The translations under genes were made by a program, and so were the position numbers. A model generated the notes under the pieces. It searched no databases and was not told the origin of the DNA. It saw nothing but the letters and a program-made list of their open reading frames with translations. DNA of 64,000 nt from Ilyomonas sp963790435 (GTDB lineage: Bacteria > Bacteroidota > Bacteroidia > Chitinophagales > Chitinophagaceae). Shown one piece after another: positions 18,670 to 28,623 of the stretch (its first letter is position 1; each line of letters starts with the position of its first letter). The DNA lies in NCBI GenBank assembly GCA_963790435.1, contig CAWBOI010000002.1:372001-436000 (forward strand), given 5' to 3'.

Positions 18670-19440
18670 ATGTTAAAACAAACCTTACTGAAAGCCACCG
18701 AAGCAGGCGCCGCCGTGTTGAAGCAATTCTTTAACGGAGAGTTTAAAATATCTAATAAAGAAGGCATTAACAACCTCGTTACAGAAGCTGATCATGCCGC
18801 GGAAAGAGCCATTTTTGAAGTCATCAGACAAGAGTTTCCCAACCATTATTTGTTAAGTGAAGAAGCCGGAGAAATTGTACAGGAATCTTCTTACAAATGG
18901 ATTATTGATCCCATTGACGGCACCGTAAATTTTGCCAATGGCATTCCTATTTGCGCAGTTTCTATTGGTTTGGAAAAAGATGGTAAGATTATCATGGGTG
19001 CTGTGTACAATCCCATTTTAAGTGAGTTCTTTTTTGCTGAGAAAGGGTATGGTGCAACATTAAATGCAAAGCAGATATGGGTAAGTTTGAAAACAGAGGT
19101 TGGCACCAGTTGCTTGGTTACCGGCTTTCCGTATTCGTATCTCGCATCGAAAAATGGCCCGTTGGATGTATTTGCCCGCCTCATTCGCCAGGGCATACCC
19201 GTGCGGCGTTTGGGCAGTGCAGCCATTGATTTGTGTTGGGTGGCAGCCGGCAGGTTTGATGGATTTTACGAACACAAATTAAACGCCTGGGATAGTGCAG
19301 CCGGTTACCTTATTGTAGAAGAAGCCGGTGGCAAAGTAACCGATTTGCGGGGCAATGTTTACAATCCTTATCAGCCGGGCATCATAGCCACCAATGGTAA
19401 AATTCATGATGAGTTAGTAAGATGGGTGAATGAAGAATAG
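18670..19440 (+). CDS. suhB: Inositol-1-monophosphatase family protein
   Basis: The 256-residue product belongs to the lithium-sensitive, Mg-dependent phosphatase family (SuhB/IMPase). It shows LLSEEAGE, the metal-binding WIIDPIDGTVNFANGIP (about residues 77-93), and the C-terminal LNAWDSAAGYLIVEEAGG. The enzyme hydrolyses sugar or inositol monophosphates; the exact substrate in Bacteroidota is not established. Its length is standard and it appears intact. A heptamer inverted repeat begins directly at the base after its stop codon. Confidence 0.9.
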   Translation: MLKQTLLKATEAGAAVLKQFFNGEFKISNKEGINNLVTEADHAAERAIFEVIRQEFPNHYLLSEEAGEIVQESSYKWIIDPIDGTVNFANGIPICAVSIGLEKDGKIIMGAVYNPILSEFFFAEKGYGATLNAKQIWVSLKTEVGTSCLVTGFPYSYLASKNGPLDVFARLIRQGIPVRRLGSAAIDLCWVAAGRFDGFYEHKLNAWDSAAGYLIVEEAGGKVTDLRGNVYNPYQPGIIATNGKIHDELVRWVNEE

Positions 19441-19549
19441 CAAGCTGCAAGCTGTTAGCTGCAAGTTTGGTTTTGCTCCTTTTTTATTGCTTTTTACTTC
19501 TCATCTCATTACTCATGGCTTGCAGCTTGTAGCTAACAGCTTGCAGCTA
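19441..19549. repeat. Inverted heptamer arrays between suhB and thiL
   Basis: The left arm (19441-19468) consists of 7-base units CAAGCTG, CAAGCTG, TTAGCTG and CAAGTTT. The right arm (19519-19546) consists of CTTGCAG, CTTGTAG, CTAACAG and CTTGCAG, largely the reverse complement of the left. About 50 AT-rich bases separate them. The transcript could fold into a long stem. This is the intergenic counterpart of the in-gene heptamer arrays. Confidence 0.75.
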
Positions 19550-19560
19550 AAAACAAAACC

Positions 19561-20589
19561 ATGGAACCGCAACGAACAGAAATAGAAACCTTGGGTGAAT
19601 TTGGATTGATTGAACATCTTACCAAAAACTTTGAGATTCAGAATGCGTCCACCATTGTTGCCATTGGCGATGATGCCGCCGTGATTGACCATTATGGAAA
19701 ACAAACCGTTGTTACCACCGATTTACTGGTAGAAGGAATTCATTTTGATTTGATGTACACGCCATTAAAACACTTGGGCTATAAAAGCGTAATTGTAAAT
19801 CTCAGCGATGTATATGCAATGAATGCAACGCCTACGCAAATAACGATGAGTATCGCCTTCAGCAACCGGTTTAGTGTAGAAGCATTGAACGAATTTTATG
19901 AAGGCGTATATGCAGCCTGCGAGCGTTACAATGTTGATCTAATTGGCGGCGATACATCAGCTTCGCAAAAAGGATTTTTGATTTCTGTAACAGCGTTGGG
20001 TGAAGTAACGCCCAACCAGTTTGTAAGACGCAACACCGCACAGGCCGGCGATTTGATTTGTGTAAGCGGCTTTGTTGGCGGCGCATTTTTAGGCTTGACC
20101 CTTTTAGAAAGGGAGAAGAAAATTTATTTAGAAAACCCGCAAATACAACCCGATTTGGAAGGTGAAGATTACATTGTTGGGAGGATATTAAAACCCGAAG
20201 CGAGACGCGATATTATTCAGTTTTTTGAGCAGCAAAATATAACGCCCACTGCCATGATGGATGTAAGTGATGGCGTTAGCAGCGAAGTGATGCACATTTG
20301 CAAACAAAGCAACGTAGGTTGTCGCATTTACGAAGAGAAACTACCCATACATGAACTGGCACGACAAGCGGCTTATAAATTTGGTTTAGACCCAACCGTT
20401 TGTGCTCTGAATGGTGGTGAAGATTATGAGTTACTATTTACGCTAAAACAAAGCGATTACGATAAGATTGTTTTGAATGAAGAAATCAGTGTAATTGGCT
20501 ACATTACGCCTGCCGAAGAAGGCAAAAAATTGTTTACCAAAGGTGGCAATACTTTCGATTTGACAGCGCAGGGGTGGAAGGCATTCTGA
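19561..20589 (+). CDS. thiL: Thiamine-monophosphate kinase
   Basis: ThiL phosphorylates thiamine monophosphate to the cofactor thiamine diphosphate. The 342-residue product has GEFGLIEHLTKNF at the start, the metal/ATP motif VAIGDDAAVID (about residues 34-44), TTDLLVEGIHFDL, the conserved DLIGGDTSASQKG, MDVSDGVSSEV and LNGGEDYELLF. All are typical of ThiL in the PurM-like superfamily. No other thiamine gene is nearby. The ATG at 19561 immediately follows the heptamer repeat. Confidence 0.95.
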   Translation: MEPQRTEIETLGEFGLIEHLTKNFEIQNASTIVAIGDDAAVIDHYGKQTVVTTDLLVEGIHFDLMYTPLKHLGYKSVIVNLSDVYAMNATPTQITMSIAFSNRFSVEALNEFYEGVYAACERYNVDLIGGDTSASQKGFLISVTALGEVTPNQFVRRNTAQAGDLICVSGFVGGAFLGLTLLEREKKIYLENPQIQPDLEGEDYIVGRILKPEARRDIIQFFEQQNITPTAMMDVSDGVSSEVMHICKQSNVGCRIYEEKLPIHELARQAAYKFGLDPTVCALNGGEDYELLFTLKQSDYDKIVLNEEISVIGYITPAEEGKKLFTKGGNTFDLTAQGWKAF

Positions 20590-20601
20590 ACTGGGATAGG
20601 T

Positions 20602-20798
20602 GGGATTTATCTGATTAGGCAGATGTGAATTGATTTGAAAAGGATGAGTCTCCAGTCATCAGGTCAATCTGATAAATCGCATAAAATCATGGTCAGTCAT
20701 CAGGAAATATTTCTGATAAGCTATAACGACAGAATTAATGTGCTACATACAACATAACGTCAATCAGACGAATCAGATAAATCCTATAAAATCTTGGT
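20602..20798. repeat. Three related copies of an AATCAGATAAATC element
   Basis: GGGATTTATCTGATTAGGCA (about 20602-20621) is in inverted orientation to two direct copies, TCTGATAAATCGCATAAAAT (from about 20669) and TCAGATAAATCCTATAAAAT (from about 20772). Both direct copies continue into ATC(A/T)TGGT. They fill the 209-base gap between thiL and recQ, which converge on it. No terminator hairpin with a T-run is seen, and no gene. Confidence 0.55.
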
Positions 20799-22703
20799 TC
20801 AGACAAGCATAATCACACCATCCACACTCTTCACTTTTCTTTCTTGTTGCAAATAGTTCAGCACTTTCCAGAATTTGTTTTTATGGATATTTTGCGATAC
20901 CAGTTTTAGATGGTTGATGGCAATACCATTTTGAGGAATGTGTTGTAACAAATGTTGCGTGATGATTGTAAATTCTTCCTCGCTGATGTGCAAGCTTTTT
21001 TGTTGTAAGCAGTTGTCGCAAACACCACAATTACCCGCTTTCTCATCACCAAAATAAAGAGCAATAAAACGGCTGCGACATTGATTCTCCAGCGTTGTAT
21101 AATCCAACATTTTTTCTATGCGCTGCAAGTATTGGTTGCGGCGTTGCAGATACGCTTCATTGTTAATGTTGAGGTATTTTGCCGGCGCACGATTGTGCAG
21201 AAAATGAATTTGCGGCGTTTCTTTTTGCGGCTTGTATTCAATGATGCCAAAGGCTTGCAATTGATGCAACTGTTCTTTCACTACATCATCATGGACTTTC
21301 ATAAATTGCGCAAGCTGCTTTTCAAAAACAGATACGGAATTGTCAAAAATATCAGGGTAAGTGCGAAGCAAACATTTGATGATAGGCTCTAACCTGGGAT
21401 GGCTTCGCTCAAATTCATCAATCAGGAACTTATCGGTGCAAAAACAAACCTTTGATGGCAAAAAAATGTTCTCATGAAACGCAATGTAACCTTCGCTTTC
21501 CAATGCTTTTAAAACATACATCACCAACGATGAATCCAAACGAAAATTGGTGATGAAGGTTTTCATGTCAAAATCAAAATACAAATCTTCGCCGCTGCCA
21601 ACGGGTATTTGTAAAAAATCGGCGAGATGCTGATACACTTCCTTGATTTGCGTGATAGACGGGAAACGTGCTGCTGGTAAGGCTTTTAGTTCATCTATGT
21701 CTTTGCTGTGATATAACAAAACAGCAAAGGCACGCTTGCCATCTCTGCCTCCTCTGCCCGCTTCCTGGTAATAGTTTTCTAAGCAATCCGGTGCATCAAA
21801 ATGAATGACGGTTCTTACATCCGGCTTGTCAATGCCCATTCCAAAAGCATTGGTGCAAACCATCACTCGTGTGTTGTTATCTATCCACTGTTGTTGCTTT
21901 TCATTTCGTTCATTTTGCAATAAGCCTGCATGGTAAGGCTCGGCGTTGATATTTTGATACGATAACAATTGCGCGACTTCTTTTGTGCGTTTGCGCGTTT
22001 TGCAATACACAATGCTGCTGCCTTCTACTTTATGCAATATCTCAATCAGCTTATTGATTTTACTATCACATTTAAAAACGGAATAAGAAAGATTAGGTCG
22101 TTCAAAAGATTGACGGAAAATATGTCTGCCACTGAAGTGCAATTGATAAAGAATATCATCTTCAACTTGTGAAGTGGCCGATGCCGTGAGTGCTAACATC
22201 GGAACATCATAATCCATGTTGTTTCTTAACTGTGCGATGCGCAAATAAGGAGGGCGAAAATCATAACCCCACTGCGAGATACAATGCGCTTCATCTACTG
22301 CAATAAGATTAATATTGAGCGCATGAAGATATTCATTAAAAAGGGCCGTTTCCAAACGTTCGGGTGAGAGATATAAAAACTTGCAATCGCTGTAAACCGC
22401 TTCCAGCAAGGTTTTGCGCACTTCATATTGTGTCATGCCACTGTGAATGCAGAGCGCCGGAATGCCTTTTTTGGTAAGGTTCTGCACCTGGTCTTTCATC
22501 AGCGCAATGAGTGGCGTGATAACAATGCACAAGCCTTCTTTCAGCAGTGCCGGAATTTGGAAACACAACGATTTTCCACCGCCGGTTGGCAGCAAAGCCA
22601 GCGTATCATTTCCATCTAAAACCGATTGAATAATGGCTTCCTGCCCGCCGCGAAAAGCAGTGTGTTGCCAGTATTGCTGAAGAATAGAAAGCGGTGATTG
22701 CAT
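20799..22703 (-). CDS. recQ: ATP-dependent DNA helicase RecQ
   Basis: RecQ unwinds DNA 3'-5' in recombination and replication repair. The 634-residue product has the Walker A motif LPTGGGKSLCFQIPAL (about residues 38-53), DEAH-type VDEAHCISQWGYDFRP, LALTASATSQV, SSIVYCKTRKRTKEVA and the motif VI arginine finger ENYYQEAGRGGRDGK. The zinc-binding RQC region (CGVCDNCLQ) lies near residue 540. There is no clear HRDC domain at the end; the C-terminus is a short helical segment, as in many shorter Bacteroidota RecQ proteins. One GCAAAAACAAA motif lies within the gene at 21438-21448. Confidence 0.95.
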   Translation of the reverse strand: MQSPLSILQQYWQHTAFRGGQEAIIQSVLDGNDTLALLPTGGGKSLCFQIPALLKEGLCIVITPLIALMKDQVQNLTKKGIPALCIHSGMTQYEVRKTLLEAVYSDCKFLYLSPERLETALFNEYLHALNINLIAVDEAHCISQWGYDFRPPYLRIAQLRNNMDYDVPMLALTASATSQVEDDILYQLHFSGRHIFRQSFERPNLSYSVFKCDSKINKLIEILHKVEGSSIVYCKTRKRTKEVAQLLSYQNINAEPYHAGLLQNERNEKQQQWIDNNTRVMVCTNAFGMGIDKPDVRTVIHFDAPDCLENYYQEAGRGGRDGKRAFAVLLYHSKDIDELKALPAARFPSITQIKEVYQHLADFLQIPVGSGEDLYFDFDMKTFITNFRLDSSLVMYVLKALESEGYIAFHENIFLPSKVCFCTDKFLIDEFERSHPRLEPIIKCLLRTYPDIFDNSVSVFEKQLAQFMKVHDDVVKEQLHQLQAFGIIEYKPQKETPQIHFLHNRAPAKYLNINNEAYLQRRNQYLQRIEKMLDYTTLENQCRSRFIALYFGDEKAGNCGVCDNCLQQKSLHISEEEFTIITQHLLQHIPQNGIAINHLKLVSQNIHKNKFWKVLNYLQQERKVKSVDGVIMLV

Positions 22704-22721
22704 ACTCTAAAATAAACGTTT

Positions 22722-24936
22722 TTACACAACCCGTTTCCATCGCAATCTTACCGAATTAATGGCTAACACCACATCACTAAAACCCATAAGCAATGCGCCA
22801 ATAGCAGGATTTAAAAAGCCAAGTGCTGCCACCGGAATGGCAATTACATTATAAGCAAATGCCCATGTAAGGTTGCTTTTAATTGTCCCGTAAGTATGCT
22901 TGCCCAAACCCAATGCAAGAGGTAAGTTTTGCAAGCCGTTATTCATTAGAATTACCTGTGCACTTTGCATTGCAATTTGTGTGGCATCACTCATCGAAAT
23001 GCCAACGGTGGCTTTGGCTAAGGCAGGCGCATCGTTGATGCCATCACCAACCATTGCAGTGGGTTGTTGTGCGGAAAGAGAAGCAATTACATTCAACTTT
23101 TGTTCAGGCGTTTGTTCTGCAATCACGGTATCAATTCCCAACTGTTTTGCAACTTGTTCGCACTTCATTTTGTTGTCGCCACTTAACAAAATGGTTTTGA
23201 TGTTTTTATTATGAAGATAAGAGACTACCTCTTTGGCTTCAGGCCGTATTTCATCGGCAACATCAATCCAGCCAAGTAATTCATTGTTACGGATGATGTA
23301 AACATTGTGCGTATCATCACTTGTAAAATCTTGCGCAATCTTGTAAGAACCTGCAACATATTCGTTGCCTTCTTTATCGGTTGCTTTCATTCCCAAACCC
23401 CTGATTTCTTCAATCTTCGCCCAGCGGATGTCGCCTTTCGCCTTCCATTCTTTAGCAACCGCTTTTCCTATCGGATGAGTTGAATATTTTTCGAGAGAGA
23501 AAACAATGCGCTTGAAATCATCGGTAGTGAGTGGTGAATGGTGAGTGGTGAGAAGTGAATGGTAAGAAGTGAGAGGTGAGTGTTGAGATGATGCAACTGC
23601 TGTTTTGTTTTTGCCCTTATTTTGTTCGTTGTCAACAACCGAAAAATGGGCAATTGCAAACTTGCCGGTGGTAAGTGTTCCGGTTTTATCGAACACCACT
23701 TGTTTGATGTTGGTAAACACTTCTAAACTCTTGGCGTTTCTAAACAAGATACCGTTGCGTGCGGCTCTACCCAAGCCAACAGCAATGGCCGCGGGCGTTG
23801 CCAAACCCATAGCGCAGGGACATGAAATTACCAATACCGCAATTGCGCGCAACAAGCTTTCGCCAACACCAACATGGGCAAAAAAATAATTGCCTAAAAA
23901 CGTAAGCACTGCGATGCTCACCACCGCCGGAACAAAGATGGCGCTGATCTTGTCTGCCAGTTGCTGCACGGGTGGTTTTTCGGTTTGTGCTTCGCGAACC
24001 ATTTGTAAAATCTGGTTCAAAACGGTGTTGTTTCCGGCAGCGGTAACATAGGCTTTCATTGTTCCCCTTTCCACAAGGCTGCCGCCAATCAGGCTTATCG
24101 TTCATCTTCTTTTCAACCGGTGCACTTTCACCTGTAATGATGGCTTCACTCACACTGGCTTCTCCCCACAATACTTTGCAGTCGGCAGGCACTTGTTCGC
24201 CGGTTTTTATGAGCAATAAATCACCCACTTTCAGGCTGCTGCTTTCAACCGGAAAAACATGCTCTTCGTGCTTGTCATCATACGCAATCATGTTTGCCAT
24301 CAGCTTTTGCGAAACAGCTAATTTTTGCAATTCGGTTTGCGTGGTTTGTACCGATTTATCTTCGAGCCAATTGCCCAAAAACACAAGCGTGATAATGGTT
24401 GCCGTGGTTTCGTAAAACAGGTATTGCTCTGCCTGGTGAGTAAGCGTTCCGTACAAACTATAAACGAATGAAGCAATGGCGCCAATGGTAATCAGCACGT
24501 TCATGTTGGGCACGCCCTTGCTTACACTTTTAATAGCGCTTCTTCCAAAATAGCCCATGCCGACAATGAACACCGGAATGGTTAACGCCAATTGCACATA
24601 AGAGTTCATCAGCCAGTGAATGTGCAAGCCAACCATGTGCAGCAAAAGAGGCAAGGTAAAAATGAGGCAAAACCAAAAACGTTGCAGATGATCCGCAAAG
24701 AAGAGTTTGTTTTTGCCCTTTTTTTCTTCATCATTCACCACTTTATAACCCAGGCTGCTAATGCCTTTTTGCAAAGCAACATCAGTAACATCAGCGGTTT
24801 TATCAAACGAAACATCGCCGCCAATAAAGTTGACCTTCACATTTTTCTGCCCTTGTTTTTCTAAATATTTCTCGATGGAAAGCGCGCAGTTGGTGCAACT
24901 CATGCCCTGCACTTTCCAATGTGTTGTTTCACTCAT
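22722..24936 (-). CDS. copA: Copper-translocating P-type ATPase (P1B), one frameshift
   Basis: The enzyme exports copper from the cytoplasm using ATP. From the ATG at 24936 it has one heavy-metal-associated domain with GMSCTNC (residues 11-17), several membrane helices, the actuator motif TGESAP, the membrane metal site SCPC, the phosphorylation motif DKTGTLT, the HP dipeptide in YSTHPIGKAV and the hinge VGDGINDAPALA. One extra base at 24092-24093 splits the frame: KKMNDK shifts, and the other frame continues IGGSLVERGTMKAYVTAAG. The corrected protein is about 738 residues. A 63-base heptamer array at 23527-23589 adds 21 codons to the cytoplasmic loop between DKTGTLT and the HP motif. Specificity for copper is inferred from the CPC motif and the HMA domain. 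Confidence 0.92.
23527..23589. repeat. Nine-unit heptanucleotide array inside copA
   Basis: The plus strand reads as nine 7-base units of the form GTGANNN: GTGAGTG, GTGAATG, GTGAGTG, GTGAGAA, GTGAATG, GTAAGAA, GTGAGAG, GTGAGTG and TTGAGAT. The 63 bases are exactly 21 codons, so the host frame is kept. On the coding strand the array reads as a His/Ser/Leu/Thr-rich insert, with pieces such as HSPLTSYHSLLTTHHSPLTT, in the nucleotide-binding domain. Such a segment is not part of normal CopA. Confidence 0.85.
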
Positions 24937-25136
24937 GTTTGCAATTCTATCAACTTGCAAAGGTACTTCCGTTGTACGCCATTCATTTCATCGTTCTGTC
25001 AATCTTTTCAATCCTTTTAGAAATGAGAAAACGTTAACGAGTGAACGGAATTTTTTATGAATGATACTACAAAGTGCTAAAGGTGCTACCGAATGCAAGC
25101 AACATAAAGCTCAACAAAAGGCATTCGTAAGCTTAC

Positions 25137-26828
25137 TCATCCACAGGGTATGAGCAAGGTAAACGTTGAACCCTTACCCAGTTCGCTTTCTACCCTTATT
25201 TGTCCACCCTGCGCTTCTGCAAAATCTTTAGAGATAGACAAGCCGAGACCTGTGCCCTTTTTATTCATACCGGGCACCTGGAAATACCGATCAAACAAAC
25301 GCTGCAAGTATTGCTTCTCTATGCCCCGGCCATGATCGGTTACCGAAAATGTAAGACGATCGTTCTCTTGTTGAACGTTGACTTCAATGATGCTGTTCTC
25401 CGATGAATATTTGATGGCATTTGTTAGTAAGTTCGTCAGAATCCAGGTGGTTTTATCTGCATCTGCTTTTAATGAAGGCGGGGAAGACTGTATTGTATTT
25501 TTTATTTCAATATTTTTTTCTTTCGCATTCACAGCCACAGCAAGAATCGCATTCTGTACAATTATCTCCGGTTGTACATCTGTAATGTTCAACTCAATTC
25601 TGCCTGCTTCCACCTGCGACATATTGAGAAGCTCACTCAGAATTTTCAGCATCCGCTGGTTGTCATTTTTCAGGTTATCAATTAATTCCTTTTGTTCGCC
25701 GGATAATTTGCTTACGCGTTCATCTTCCAACAATTTTAAACTTAAGTCTGAAGCTGCCAAAGGCGTTTTTAATTCATGCGAAACAGTGGCAATAAAGTTT
25801 GTTTTTGCAACATCCAATTCTTTAAATGAAGTAATGTTTCTCAACACAATCACTTTGCTTTTTACATCAGCTTGTTCTACTTCTATCGCCTCTTTTGAAA
25901 AATAATTTTCGCGGTTATCTACCACAATGGTAAACGGTGTAGTTGGGTTGTTATTCATTAAAAATGAAAACAAATCGTTTTTCTTTTTTACTTCTTCAAC
26001 CGGTCTGCCAACAATCTGCCCGGCCTGCAAACCCAATAGCTGCAAGGCTTGCGCGTTGGCAAATAAAACCCGGTCGTTTTTATCAATGCCAATGCTGGCA
26101 TCTTTCAAACTGTTAATAACGGCTTCAGCGCGGCTTTTTTCAAACATCAGTTGGTTAAGGTTGCTGCTTTCAAAATGCTCTAACCGCTCTGCCATATTAT
26201 TGAAAGCGTCGGCCAGTTTGCCAAACTCATCTTTGTTATCAATGTGAATGCGGTGCTTGTAATTTTTGTTGGAAATTTCTTTTATGGCATCAATTAATTG
26301 GTTGATTGGATTGGTGATGACAGACGGAAAATTAACGATAAAAGTAAACGCAACAATAAACACCAATCCTCCCATCGAAATGATGATGGTAAGCGCATCT
26401 TTTGCAGACGTTGCAGCCCTTTCGCTTTTTCGTTTTATTGCCTGCATGTTAACGAAGAGTATGTCTTGAATTTCCTGATAAATGGTTTGTACATTTAGTT
26501 GTGATGTATCGCCACTTTTTAATTTTTGCAAAGCATTGTTGAGCTTGCTGGCAGCTTCCTTTTCACCAGGCTCGGTTATATCGTTCAGCTCCTGCCGCAT
26601 TGCTTTTTCTAACTCTTTTACCGATGCACTATAGTTCTGCGACAAGTTGTTCATTTGCACTTGCATTGTGTGGCAGTACAACAAACTCTCGTAGTTATCA
26701 CGCAATACGTTTTCTGCATTGGCTTTTAATTTTGCCATGTAAAAAATAGCAACACCGCCGGTTAATAAAAGCAGCAAAAACAAAAACAGAGTGCCCAGCC
26801 AGATTTTATTTTTTACAGTAAGTGTCAT
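25137..26828 (-). CDS. Sensor histidine kinase with HAMP and PAS domains (Kdp partner)
   Basis: The 563-residue product has two membrane helices (about residues 10-31 and 146-167) flanking a periplasmic sensor region, then HAMP (about 168-222), PAS (about 230-335), the HisKA motif FIATVSHELKTPLAA with phospho-acceptor His about 351, and a HATPase domain with NLLTNAIKYSS, DHGRGIEKQYLQRLFDRYFQ and GTGLGLSI. Its ATG overlaps the kdpD stop by one base (TAATG), indicating translational coupling. I infer that KdpD lacks a kinase domain and this protein supplies it, passing phosphate to the NtrC-type regulator at 39624. Two copies of the GCAAAAACAAA motif lie in the gene. Confidence 0.9.
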   Translation of the reverse strand: MTLTVKNKIWLGTLFLFLLLLLTGGVAIFYMAKLKANAENVLRDNYESLLYCHTMQVQMNNLSQNYSASVKELEKAMRQELNDITEPGEKEAASKLNNALQKLKSGDTSQLNVQTIYQEIQDILFVNMQAIKRKSERAATSAKDALTIIISMGGLVFIVAFTFIVNFPSVITNPINQLIDAIKEISNKNYKHRIHIDNKDEFGKLADAFNNMAERLEHFESSNLNQLMFEKSRAEAVINSLKDASIGIDKNDRVLFANAQALQLLGLQAGQIVGRPVEEVKKKNDLFSFLMNNNPTTPFTIVVDNRENYFSKEAIEVEQADVKSKVIVLRNITSFKELDVAKTNFIATVSHELKTPLAASDLSLKLLEDERVSKLSGEQKELIDNLKNDNQRMLKILSELLNMSQVEAGRIELNITDVQPEIIVQNAILAVAVNAKEKNIEIKNTIQSSPPSLKADADKTTWILTNLLTNAIKYSSENSIIEVNVQQENDRLTFSVTDHGRGIEKQYLQRLFDRYFQVPGMNKKGTGLGLSISKDFAEAQGGQIRVESELGKGSTFTLLIPCG

Positions 26829-27964
26829 TAAGATAATATAACAAGATCAATATTGTTTTTAGAAAGTGTTGTAAGCAATTGGTTGAAGATACTCGTTCGT
26901 AAAATAATTTGAAACAAATTGAAATGCGGCTTGCCGAGGCAAATGGTGGTAATGTTTTTTTCAGCAACGGTTTCAATGATAGACGCTGCAACATTTATCG
27001 CTTTTTTTTGAATCACTTCGCCGCCTAATTCTGTTGCATTTTTAAAATTATTAATCAAGTGCCTTTGTGAAGACAACGGTATTTTATCGGCTGCTTCTTT
27101 TGGCGTTTGCACATACAACACAAACCAACTGCTGTTGTAATAAGAAGCGAGTCTTGCCGTTTTGCGAATGATGCGTTGTGCGATGGTGTGGCTGGAAGAA
27201 ACGCAAGCCAGAAAACGTTCGTGGCGGTAAGGTGTTCCCCTGGCTGTAATTTGATAATCCACCTTCCGTTCTACCTGCCCGGCAACTTCTTTTAATGCCA
27301 GCTCGCGAAGCTGCAAAATTTTATCCGGCTGAAAGAAATTGGTGAGCGCCTGTTGCACTTTCGAAGGGTCGTAAATCTTACCCGCTTTTAACCTTGCTAT
27401 CAGTTCATCAGCCGGCAAATCAATGTTTACCACTTCATCGGCAAGCTGCAACAGTCTGTCTGGTATTCGCTCTTTTACTTCAATGCCGGTAATCTTTTTT
27501 ACCTCGTCGTTAATGCTTTCAATGTGCTGAATGTTTACTGCAGAAATCACATCAATACCGGCATCCAGCACATCCAGCACATCCTGCCATCGCTTTTCAT
27601 TTTTACTGCCGGGAATGTTGCTATGCGCCAGCTCATCAATCACCACTACTTCAGGATGAAGTAATAAAATAGCTTGCACGTCCAGTTCTTCCAAACGCTT
27701 GCCTTTATAAAACACTTCTCTCCGCGGAATGATGGGCAAGCCTTCTGTTAACGCTTGGGTTTCTTTTCTGCCATGCGTTTCAATAAAACCAATTTTTATA
27801 TTCATACCATTTTGCAACAGGCTATGCGCTTCCTGCAACATGCGATAGCTTTTGCCCACGCCGGCGCTCATGCCCAGATAAATTTTGAGCTTGCCATTGG
27901 CAGATCTGTCAACCCGCTTTTCTTCGTCTTCACTAAAATTGCCCGTATGGTTTGGTATTACCAT
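26828..27964 (-). CDS. kdpD: KdpD sensor module without kinase domain
   Basis: KdpD senses potassium limitation. The 378-residue product contains only the N-terminal cytoplasmic part: Walker A motif GMSAGVGKS (residues 31-39), VVVIDELAHSNIPGSKNEKRWQDV, and INIQHIES-type sequence (VNIQHIESINDEV), followed by a universal-stress-protein-like domain with ERFLACVSSSHTIAQRIIRKT and ITTICLGKP. The four membrane helices and the HisKA/HATPase domains of canonical KdpD (about 890 residues) are missing. This split form, followed by a stand-alone kinase gene, occurs in other Bacteroidota. It is separated from the rest of the kdp operon by the decayed 28-32 kb stretch, so its promoter is uncertain. Confidence 0.92.
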   Translation of the reverse strand: MVIPNHTGNFSEDEEKRVDRSANGKLKIYLGMSAGVGKSYRMLQEAHSLLQNGMNIKIGFIETHGRKETQALTEGLPIIPRREVFYKGKRLEELDVQAILLLHPEVVVIDELAHSNIPGSKNEKRWQDVLDVLDAGIDVISAVNIQHIESINDEVKKITGIEVKERIPDRLLQLADEVVNIDLPADELIARLKAGKIYDPSKVQQALTNFFQPDKILQLRELALKEVAGQVERKVDYQITARGTPYRHERFLACVSSSHTIAQRIIRKTARLASYYNSSWFVLYVQTPKEAADKIPLSSQRHLINNFKNATELGGEVIQKKAINVAASIIETVAEKNITTICLGKPHFNLFQIILRTSIFNQLLTTLSKNNIDLVILS

Positions 27965-28556
27965 AAAATGCTTTATCTGTTTACTAAAGTTCTTCTTTTT
28001 TTACAAGGCATATACAACAAATAAAGTACAAAAAAATTCGCAAAATCACGTACTTTATAAGAGATAGACTCCCTTTTTAGCCACTCCAAAACTCTATTAT
28101 ACCACCAGTTCATAAAGGTGACGGTTAAAACACAGTCGGGCATTGAGCTTCATGATAGAGAAACCTGTTGTAATGCTAAAAATTTTTGAACGGGATATTT
28201 TGACTGGATAGATGGAAGATCTTTCTTTTAATCAATAACGCAACACCTAAAAAAAGGTAAGAAGGCGCAACGATCAGGACTGAGTAGATATAAATACAAC
28301 AAGAGCCATACTGAATGAAGAAAAACCTGCACAAACGACATAACTGTTACCGCAACCACAGCATACCTACCACAACTATATATAATAGATACGAGTGTAC
28401 GCTAAGATAAGAAAGAGAAAAGAGAGATAGATGATGTTCTTTTAAATGATACGTTACCGCTAAAAGGAAACTACTGGTAGAATTTGTTAGTTGATTTGCA
28501 TTTTTATAGAAAACATTATTGCCTGCATTGTCTAACCGAAAATATTAAATATATAC
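27965..28556. other. Intergenic stretch with no supported gene
   Basis: No convincing coding frame on either strand. On the minus strand a short hydrophobic stretch (LIVAPSYL, then after a frameshift FLGVALLIKRKI) suggests the remains of a membrane protein, but it is too short to name. The promoter of kdpD should be near the left end. Confidence 0.4.
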
Positions 28557-28623
28557 AAAAAAAAAAAAAATAATAAAAAAAAAAGAAAAAAAAAAAAAAA
28601 AGAAAAAAAAAAAAAAAAAAAAA
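28557..28623. repeat. 67-base A-tract
   Basis: Almost pure A with a few T and G interruptions. It directly abuts a porin remnant: the minus-strand porin frame runs into it and turns into poly-Phe. The length is extreme for a bacterial chromosome, so either assembly filler or library artefact, or true expansion, must be considered. Confidence 0.9.

Noticed and set aside
23527..23589. CRISPR-like repeat array
   Set aside because: The period is 7 bases without spacers and it lies inside a coding frame. No cas gene is present in the window.
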